Shown here one piece after another: positions 55,101-64,000 of a stretch of DNA of 64,000 nucleotides (position 1 is its first letter; every line of letters begins with the position of its first letter). The position numbers and the translations under genes are program-made. The notes below the pieces were generated by a model that saw only the letters and a list, made by a program, of their open reading frames with translations, ran no database searches and had not been told where the DNA came from. Origin of the DNA: Sphagnum compactum (lineage: Eukaryota; Bryophyta; Sphagnopsida; Sphagnales); assembly GCA_965153455.1 (NCBI GenBank), contig OZ234495.1, positions 23,308,875-23,372,874 of the forward strand, given 5' to 3'.

Positions 55101-58100
55101 AACATAGGTGATCAGGCCGACATTCAAGCCAGAAAGATTCAAGCCTCTCGAGCAAAATTACTGTTTGGGCAGACTGTGGAGCAGCAGCGAGCACCTCCTC
55201 ATCCAGTTAACAACCCACAAGGCTTTTCAAGAAACCTTCACCAAAACATGTTCCTGTCTGCAAATCAGCAGTCAATGGAGGAGTTGCAGAGCAGACATCA
55301 TCATCATCATCATCTTCAGCAGCAGCAGCAGAGCATTAGAACTAATGCTGCTCAGCAGCAGGGTAGCACACCCCAAGTGAAGCTGTTTGCTCAAAGTCTA
55401 ACCCCTCTAAATCCCATGCAGCAGAATCTAATGGGAGGTAACAATGGTGCTGCTGTGCAGCAGCACCATGAACAAGCTCAGGCTGTAACTGCTTTGCAAC
55501 AGTCATCATTCAATGTGCTGCAGGCAAGGAATCAAACTATGGGAGCTAGCCCCAGCAACAGTTATTACCAGCAAGCAAGTTCCCATGCAGCAGGAGGCAA
55601 CTTTTTGTTGACAAGTGCAGCAGCAGACAATGTCAAACAACAGCAGATGTGGAATTCTTATGCTCTAGAGCCAGAGGCAGCCTCACAGGTTGAGGTTCCT
55701 ATGGAATTGATGACAGCTGGGACCACCTCAGATGGTATGGTGAAAAGTCAGTGGACGACGGGTCTATTGGAGACACAAGCTTGTGCAGACATGGAGGGTG
55801 CATTGATGTCTGAGAGATTAAAGCCACAGCAAACTTTATGGAGTACCCACAACAACCTGCAGCAAAGTCCTGCTGGTTCGGTGGCAGAACTTGATTCAAG
55901 AGCCCCCAGAATGCAAAGTAGTCATTGCAGCAGTCAGCAGACGGTGGGTGGGCAGGCAAGTGCTGAATTTGATGGAAAACAGTTGAACAGTAGCGATCTG
56001 CAGCCAAACTCACTTCAGCCGGGGACAACAATGTCAAGTTTGATGGATGTGGAAAATGGAAGGCAACAGGAGATGCATAGTCCACATCAGGAAGGCAGTT
56101 GGCATGATCATAGCCTGTTGCGACCACGTCTGCAGCCAACTGTGGCAGCTCCTTCAAATTCCTCACTTGAGGTCTTTGCAGATATGGAGAATCCACCACA
56201 GACAAATTGGAAGAGGGCATGGCGAAGTGTTTCGGATTCTGAAGATACCTCTGAATTCGCAGAGCAACAGCAACAGCAGAACATGATTTGGGGACCCAGT
56301 CATCAGCCCAACAGCTCTTCCCATGGAGGTGGATCTCAATCTCAGGTGCAGCTGAACCCTCCTGATTCAAGAATGTCACAGAGCAGCTGGAGTGTGCCTC
56401 AAAACTCTTCACAAACAGAACAGTTGTTCCCTGTTGCCAACAGACAGCAGCAGCAATGGCATAACAAGACTCATCAGGAGCAGCAGATTTTGATGCCAGC
56501 AAGCCCAGAGTCTGGTCAGGTCTATCATGATGTCAATGAAGGACATCAGCCGAGCAATCAAGTCCCGAACTTTCCACAAGGCATGAGGCATCCATCCCAG
56601 TTTATGACAGACAAGGACTCAACTTCAGCAAGTGGACAGGGAGCAGCAGCTCTCTCAGCACAAGAACATGGGTATTACCTCCGAGCATACCCACAATCAA
56701 ATGTATCCGGGGATCAAAGACAAAACATTGTCCACAACTCAGTAGGATCTAGTTCAGGGAGCCGAGATTCCCTACACTACACAAACTCATCTGGTGAAGC
56801 CCATCCTCCGCAGCAGCAAGGAGGAGGCTCAAACAGATGGTCCCATCAAATTTTCAGACAGAGCCTAGACAATCCAGCTTTGTCTAATATGGACTTGAGG
56901 CAGCAGCAGCAAGGCCCAGATAATAATAGTAGGGTGCAGTTGCAGCTCAGTAATAACCAAACAGAGAACAGTTTTTCTGCCTTGATGAAAGCCAAGGGCG
57001 CTGCTAGCCTACTACAGGAAGATCCTTCTTCAGCTGGAGCTGGGTCAGGAATGTCGGGCTTCAAGCCGTTGCAGCCTGCAGGGACTGCAGCAGCAACACA
57101 TAGACATCAGAACCAATTGCAGAGGATGCGTATGCTAAACAGGATGTCAGATGAAGCCATGGCATTGTGGACACAGAGCCAATTTGCAGCTGGCCAGATG
57201 AGAATGGAACAATCTATGCTTGTTGGGAAAGCACTCGAATCTTCTGGTATTATAGGCAAGGTATGCAAAAGAAAATGGAGTTGTGGGTGTACCCATTTTG
57301 GACTTACAGTCTATGTATCAGAGTTCTATGTGTAGTGCATACCTAGTAGTGGTCACAGTCACTGATTTGTGCAGCTGCTGAACATGTTGAGCGGCAATTA
57401 GATGTTAGGCTATGTGACTGTGTGACATGCCACAAGATGGATTCCACAAGATGAATGTTTTTCTTTGCAGGACTATTCCACGCCACTGAGATCTGAAACC
57501 ACTATGGAAGGGACTCTGCGCTATCCTGAGAATGTATTGGCACAGAGGGCAAGACTTGCAGGCATGCATGGTGTTACATTCAAAAACAGTGGGCTCCTTT
57601 CTAATGTCACAGATGCCAGAACTTCATCGGAGCCTGGGATGTTGTCTGGGTAAGTTAAGTGAAAGCAGTCAAAGTTTGCATTGTGAAGTGTAGGCTGATG
57701 ACATTGGTGTGACAATGGCGAGGACAGCATGAAGGGACCTGTGGGCTGTAAAAGTCTGTAACCCCTGCTGCTACTGCTCCTGCTCCTGCTCAAATAGAAT
57801 GTTGTCTCTCTTTGGTTTGTGCAGGAACACTTTGGAGCTTCTTAGCAAGCAGGAGGAGGACAGAAGGACAGTGTTACAGGCAGAAGCTTTGAAAGATCAG
57901 GAAGCAGCAATGGAAGCTCATGCTGTCGATGCCTCAGGCATTTCACCAGCACACTTGCGTCAAGGTCAGTCATCTGGTACTGTCTTTTTCACAGGACTTT
58001 GGAGTTAGGTAGCTACTGCACCTAATGTTCCTTTTCCTGAAGAGATTTTTGCAGTTTATAGATGACCTCGTCCCGCAATTTTTGAAGGGAATGTTGAACC

Positions 58101-60227
58101 CTGTTGAGAACTCCCTGGCTTGCTCCCTCAGGTACAAGGGGTACTCTCCTGCAGCAACCCATCCCATCTCACCCAGAGTCATTGTCAAGAGATCTGGAAC
58201 TTCAGCTTGCAAGAAATCGGGATGGGTGGCCTCAAGGCAGACAACTTTTGAATGAGTACAGGCAGGATTCCCAGGCATATGGGCAACAACAACAAGCAGC
58301 CACACAAAGCTTGCATGCAGGTCCTTTGCAATCCAATGTGTCCCATGGAGATCAATCTCAAGGGTCTCAGGACAGAGGAGACTCTGGAAGTATGTTGTTC
58401 CCTGCTGCCAGACTTCTTCCACATGATCTCTCAAGGCAGGCAGCATTTATCTACAAGAATCTTTCCCCTGCAGCAAGGATCCAATTTGCAAGTCAGTTTG
58501 CTCAGCAATTTGCAAGGGCTAGTGGGACCCTCCAGTCATTCAATCCTAGAAGCTCAGCAGCTCAACACCTATCAAGAGTTGGGTATGACAGGGCTTCCAC
58601 ATCCACATGGGTGAATCCAGGCAAGCCTGATACTGCTGCTGCTCCTGCTCCTGCTCCTGCTGCTGCTGGAGGGCAAGGTGGATATAAATGGCCAACAGAA
58701 GAGCAGCTTAGGGCTCCGCATGTTGCTGAGGCAGCTCCAATCACACCACCACCACCAAAGAAGCAGAAACAGGAGCCTCGACCTTTTGTTCCTTGGCGAA
58801 TAGCTATCCACCAAGCAGCCACCCATCTTCCAACTATAAGGTATATCTCTAGTCCTGCGGGCTAGATTCTGCAGTTGATCATGACTGGAGATCTTTGTTG
58901 TTGTTGTTGTTGCTGTTATTGTAGGTCTTTCCCCTGACTCTGGTCTTGTGTTGTCTTTTTCAGCCGTTCTGAGATAGAGTGGGCTGCAGCAACAAACTGT
59001 CTACCAGAACAGGTGCATAGTCAGTTCACTATCCTCTTGTGGTTCTTGCTCTTATTTGCAATCAAAGCAGATTACTCCACTCACAAGTGACTATGAACTG
59101 ATCAGCATGTTCTTTTCTAATGTTGACTCTGGATTCGAAATTGTTTGCAGGATGTGTTTAATGAAGTGGGCCCAGAACCCTCTGATGTCACTGCATTGTG
59201 CATGAAACGGGCAAGAAGACGATTGAAACTCACCACTCAGCTTATGCAACAACTCGTACCGGCCTTACCCTGCCGACTGTTCAAGGGAAGCACTCCTGAA
59301 GATCAGGACAATACAGTTTTTCTCATTGCCAAATGTGCAGTTACAGAAGCTTGTTTGTTAGCCACTGGTGTGAGCAAGGAACAGAGTGCTGTCACAATCC
59401 AAGAGGATAGGGCACCAGATGACAGCAGTGGAAATCACACCTCGTAAGTTCCCTTGTTAACAGACACTTTTTCTTGAATCTCTGTTTTAAGCAGTATTTT
59501 CCTTGCTAGATATTTTTTTCTTTTCTCTTAGGTTCCTGACCAGTGTTCTTCCTTGTAGTCTGCCTGCCAAAACCTTGGATGATAATTAAGATGATCAAAT
59601 GTTGTACAGGGACAAGACGCAGCAGAAAACTGCTTTGGTGAAGAATAACATCAGGCCAGCTATGCCGGATCAGCTGCAAATACATCTGAGGCACCGAATG
59701 ACACAATTGAATAATGAACTCGCAAGGTGGCTTTGCAACTTACATCCTGTTGCTATATTGTGTTTCACATTGGAATGTCTTAGCTTCTCAAAACAGTTTG
59801 CTGGTCACTTCACATTTTTGTCTGTGGACTGCAAGTTGATGTCTGTTTGTTTGCAGACCTCTAGTCCGAAAACTTGTGGTCTGTTTGCAGGATGATATCA
59901 TTAACAGTCTTGTCATCATGCTTGAGTGAAATGTTTTTGTGTGGTGGTGACTAATGGGTCAGGATGGAGAATGCACCATCAGCCTTGAAACTTGCGAGGG
60001 ACTGCAGTGACCTTGACAAGCTGGGTGTTGTAACCCGCTTGGAGAGGTTTCACCCTGGAATTCTGGCAGAATATCGGAACTCGACTGGGAATGTGAGAGC
60101 TAAACAGAATGCAAATGTTGAAGCCAACTTGTTTTCCCACTCTCTGAGGCCATTCCTGGAGAGACCCATATCAGCTGTGGCACCCCCTACACTGCTGCCA
60201 GAGAATGTTTTGCTTAGATCTTTGTAA
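52184..60227 (+). CDS. Large Gln/Ser/Asn-rich protein of a conserved uncharacterised land-plant family, 12 exons
   Basis: Exons are 52184-52244, 52568-52716, 52802-52860, 53109-53172, 53547-57260, 57471-57649, 57825-57964, 58132-58840, 58964-59012, 59151-59443, 59610-59726 and 59963-60227. All phases agree, giving 1,932 residues from MDLSFCSIASAPEATAALLP. Exon 5 (3.7 kb) encodes a disordered Gln/His/Ser/Asn-rich region with CAG-encoded poly-Gln. The end is conserved: NTLELLSKQEED, then PFVPWRIAIHQAA and RSEIEWAAATNCLPEQ, then RARRRLKLTTQLMQQLVPA, and CSDLDKLGVVTRLERFH. From memory these match the C-terminus of plant proteins annotated dentin sialophosphoprotein-like (Arabidopsis AT5G07940/AT5G07980 group: KRRLILTTQLMQQL, LELLHKVD). 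The biochemical role is unknown; its composition suggests a nuclear or condensate-forming cofactor. The exon 2 donor (CAA|GTTTAT) is weak. A GC donor 4 nt upstream would break the phase. Confidence 0.85.
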
Positions 60228-60509
60228 CACAAAAGGTAAGTCACTAAAACTCTGCCTAAATATACATGAAAAATTGTAGGAGACAAGCTTCTTTGTGGGA
60301 GTAAAAAATGGGAGAATTCACCCAGTTTTCTTGGATAGATTTGTTGCATGGAAGAGTAATTTACAACACACACCTGGAACTCTGTATTTCCGATTTCAGG
60401 CATTTCATTCATGGGTCTGGTTCAAGCATGAAGAATCTTTTACTGTGCGGGCACTTTTTGAAAAAGATGGTTGTCATTGAGATTGCTCTGGTTTACATCT
60501 AGTTCTTTT
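60228..60509 (+). other. 3' flank of the Gln-rich protein gene
   Basis: A possible donor AAG|GTAAGT at 60235-60242 follows the stop codon closely, so the 3' UTR may contain an intron. No other feature is seen. Confidence 0.35.
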
Positions 60510-60597
60510 GGGTTTAGGGTTTAGGGAGAGCAAAGGAAACAAAATGTGTAGAATGTGAATTTGTATTAGGTGGACCCTAAACCTAAACCCTGAACCC
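60510..60597. repeat. Inverted telomere-type repeats flanking a 45-bp copied segment
   Basis: GGGTTTAGGGTTTAGGG (60510-60526) and CCCTAAACCTAAACCCTG (from 60575) are plant telomere motifs in opposite orientation. The bases between them (60525-60569) match 41214-41258 at 44 of 45 positions. Confidence 0.85.
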
Positions 60598-63500
60598 ATT
60601 AAGACAGTCTGCATTCACATCCCTTCACTGGAAGAAAGAATCGCGAGCACATGCAGTGATGAGCCAACACTGACCAATTGCATTTGTTCTCCATGTCCTT
60701 GTGGATGTGCAGGCAGGAGGCCCACAAACCTGCAAGAAATGGAATCTCTGTGACTCCCTTTCTAGGGCTGTTTTTGAGGAGCATTTCTTTCACCTGGTCT
60801 GTAGACATTTGATTACAAAAAATCACACATTTCTTTTTTAAAATTTTTAATCTGGCTGGCTCTCTGTTAGATTGATTTAGGTCCTCATCAAAATTTTGAT
60901 GAAAATTTATTGAATCAAAAGGGTGTTTTACTTCGTCTGGAATGAATTAGCCCCCCTGGTAGGCATTACGTACATGTTTTGTTTTTAAAAAAAACAGTCT
61001 GGACCTCTGAACATACAACACTCGTTTGTTGCAGTTGTTTCCATTGTTGGTGGTGGTGCCCAAGATATGCATCACCGTAAAGTCACTCAACCTGTTCTTG
61101 ATTTGTTTCCTGTTGTTAACTTTGTTTTTGATTCCCTTGACAATGCAAGAGCAATGTAACAGTAATCTAAACGCTCTAGTTTTCTAAATGCTTCTCATGA
61201 TCGTTTTTGGGTGAATTGGGCTAATTCCCTTTGTACATAGCCTTACAATTATGAGGACGCTTGGATGCAAAACCAGATTTGATTGGCTTTATATATTCCA
61301 GGTTTTGAAGAACTGTTACTTGGTCTTGTATGCCAGATATAATGGAGAGATTCAACCAAGTTCCTGACCTAAAGCTTTTTATTGTTTTGTAGACTAGCCA
61401 TAAAGACGATATAGTACACACTGGATTCATCAACAAATAACATACAATATTAGGTTGAATGAAGAGGGTATCTAGACTCATAAGAGATATGACACAAAAG
61501 AGTTATGGGATTGTAAGTCCATGGAGGTCATATTTTGTGAAATATATGTTGTGCTGTCCATTGTTTGTGTGTGCGCACACGTGTGTGTGTTTTGACCAAA
61601 ATAGGACAATATATTTGGCTAGCTCTTGTGTCTCCATCAATGATATTCACAGAGCCTTGGAATATCAACTTGTTGAGATTGAATATGTTGGCAGAACAAT
61701 TGGTTCCAACGAATGCAATGGTTGATTTTGAAGCAATTACCTCGCTTATCTCTCTGCAGATTTTATTCACACAAGCTTGAGCTTGAACTTGAACACCCGT
61801 ATCAATAGAATTCCTAAATAATTCCATCCTTAGCCGCATCACCACACGAACCTTGACTCAAACTCAAGTGTTGTATCATATTATTCCTTGATTCAATTGT
61901 TTCTATATGGTAATTTGAACAACACCCAAGGTTAAACAAATGGCACCCGCATGATCATACAAAAATGCATGCAACCCACCCCAACACTGGAGGGAACCTT
62001 CAGGGAGGGAGCCAAGGTGCATCAAACCATGGATGGTGCTTGGTCTGTGAAGGATGCTACCATTTACAAGTCCATTGATCCTTGTGACTGTGGGTGGGTG
62101 GGTTGAATGAAGAAAGCAACATTGGGTTAATGTGTTGGATGTTAATACAGGTTTATATAACCTACTATTTAGAGGTTCAAGAGCAATAGCAGAACCCTCT
62201 TGTCAATGGATGAAAATTTGTGTAACTCTGTTCTCAATGGATGAAAACTTCTATTTCAAAAAATCTTGTTCAAATGATGCATGCACAGAAAGGGCGAGAG
62301 GTTATGCTTGGTGAACACCAAGTGGAGGATGAAACGAGAAGCTCAAGAATCTCTTGATGGTAGGTTATGTGAATTGCAAGGGATGAAACATCTCTCAAGA
62401 TACTTTCCACTACCAATTTTAGTGATGGGATGATGTTGTTTGATGGACTATACATATTATGAGACCAAACATGTTTTGATTGAGAGTGTTTACTATGATT
62501 TCATGAATAGGTAATAAAACAATGGGGAATGAATATTTTCTTTCATAATGAAATGATATGTCAAAATAGAATCACTTGATATGGCTTTCCAATTGTTGAA
62601 AGATATGTAGGGGAAGTATGATGGAAACAACCATAATGGAGACATGTGTGCCAACTATGCTAATGTGCAATTCCATTAATTTGTTTGGTGACAAATTTCC
62701 CAATTTCCAATTAGTGGGTTGGCTCTAGGTATTCAAGTTGAAAAATAGTGGGGGAATGTGACTTGGGCCACATAATAATATGTTGAACAAATATATTGAA
62801 AGCTAGGGATGCTAGGTGACTTATACTCCATGATAAAAGGTCGAATTTGCATTTGAACAACCCATTAAATCCTAAGGACCAATTGACTAAAAATAAGTAA
62901 AATAGATGAGCTCCATGCCACAATATTTATATTTACTTTACTTAATTTTAAACATAATTACACTTTCTTTACTTCCTACATAACACTTTGGATATCCTTC
63001 ACTTCAATTTTAAATCAAAATCACAATAACAACATAAATTGGAATGGACAACAATGGGATAGAGCTTTGAAACAAATGGTATGTCAAACTATTTGCCTCC
63101 CTTTATCCTCTTCTAGATATATAAGTTCAAAGTATGGGGGGGGTGGGGGGATGTCTTTGAGCATCAATTTGAGGCAAATAGGGGGATGAAATATGGGGGT
63201 TTTGAGGGGGGGTGTTTTTTTGGCATATTTGGGTGTCATCTGAGAAGGTATTTGAGGGTGGAATTAAGGAGTGTGTTGGGGAAAATTAAAAATAGGGCGA
63301 ATGTTGAAATAGTTTAGGGCTGAATTCAAAGATAACAAGAGATTACATTTCAAAGTGGTAGATAGTAGATACAATTGCATCAAACTCTAAACATAAAATC
63401 ACATGGCAATGAGAAAAAATGGTTTTGATCCTCAAGAAATTTATTAGTATAACTTAGAAATTAAAAGTAGGTTACTTTGTATTAGTTTGTGATTATAAAC

Positions 63501-64000
63501 AAATAAAATCTTTTGGAATAAAAGTTCAGGTTTTCACAATGTGAATTTTGATGTTTTGGAACTTGGAACTTGAAACCCAGGGGTTATGGAATCCCGAACT
63601 GGAATTGACTTCATTTGAAAATTAGAAAAAGAACTGAAACCGTAACCACCCCTTAAATTAAAAAGTAGAACCGGAACCAAGCTTTTGAAGGAAAAGAAAA
63701 AAAAAGGCAAAACCTGAGCGGAATCAATTCTTTGAAAATTTGAAGAATCGAAACTGGAGGTTCCGGTTAGAACCTGGGAACTGCCCAAAACTGGTTTTTA
63801 CTTCATTATTCTATATAGTAAAGGACGTTGTGAAGCTTCTCCTGAATCCGTTTGTCCCATCATCCATCCGGACGGATGCAGCTATGTCATCCCCACTATT
63901 TAAAATAGAAGCATATCCCTTAAGATTTCACCAAGGGCAAGGCACTGGTCACATACACTAAAAAAATTGAGGAATTACATGCATAAGGGATGGAAATTTC
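60598..64000. other. AT-rich intergenic DNA, no gene recognised
   Basis: I see no supported coding region on either strand. Noted patches are a GTGTGTGCGCACACGTGTGTG alternating purine-pyrimidine tract at 61568-61590 (stated without its final bases), a poly-G stretch at 63137-63150, and a region at 63530-63790 rich in GGAAC/GGTTCCGG words that resembles the interior of the hAT-type elements. Confidence 0.5.

Noticed and set aside
55699-56502. 267-codon open frame on the minus strand
   Set aside because: It is the antisense shadow of the large Gln-rich exon. The plus strand has splice-consistent conserved coding sequence.
63530-63790. Possible third hAT MITE with GGTTCCGG-rich interior
   Set aside because: I could not find matching terminal inverted repeats or a flanking 8-bp duplication, so it is only mentioned as a resemblance.

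Overview
The window is nuclear DNA of a land plant. The evidence is spliced genes with GT-AG introns, plant retrotransposons with an initiator-Met tRNA primer site, TTTAGGG telomere-type motifs, a plant ACINUS gene and a Gln-rich protein family known from land plants. The style of the kinase and of the gypsy elements makes me lean towards a non-seed plant (fern, lycophyte or moss). That is an inference, and I cannot name the species.

The first 35 kb is mostly nested mobile DNA. A 394-bp hAT-type element carrying a scrap of transposase sits at 3.3 kb with a perfect 8-bp target duplication. A decayed gypsy polyprotein (4.9-10.5 kb, minus strand) is cut inside its integrase by a 2.48-kb insertion flanked by a 7-bp duplication. 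That insertion carries 190-bp tandem repeats and an unknown broken reading frame. After an AT-rich stretch and a 4 x 85-bp array comes an intact two-exon LEA-type gene (14.9-16.6 kb). A dead protein kinase gene (minus strand) is then split by a 7.8-kb chromodomain gypsy element (19562-27342) with about 2 % LTR divergence. A solo LTR in the opposite orientation lies inside that element. At 30.6-35.0 kb there is another nest: a PIF/Harbinger-like element (TTA duplication) contains a 72-bp minisatellite, and a 3.5-kb Tc1/mariner-pogo-like transposon with an almost intact DDE transposase has inserted into that minisatellite at TA. A 297-bp hAT MITE follows at 35.7 kb.

The second half holds three expressed-looking plus-strand genes. 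The first is a small Cys-rich-tail (CYSTM-like) protein after a (GA)16 tract at 39.3 kb. The second is ACINUS (42.8-46.0 kb, five exons, SAP + RRM + RSB motif), an RNA-splicing scaffold of the ASAP/exon-junction complex. The third is a 12-exon gene for a roughly 1,930-residue Gln/Ser/Asn-rich protein (52.2-60.2 kb) of a conserved but uncharacterised plant family. The genes are independent and nothing suggests an operon or shared pathway. The remaining intervals are AT-rich, low-complexity or unidentified.

All gene models are manual, built from splice-site motifs and phase agreement. They have not been tested against transcripts.
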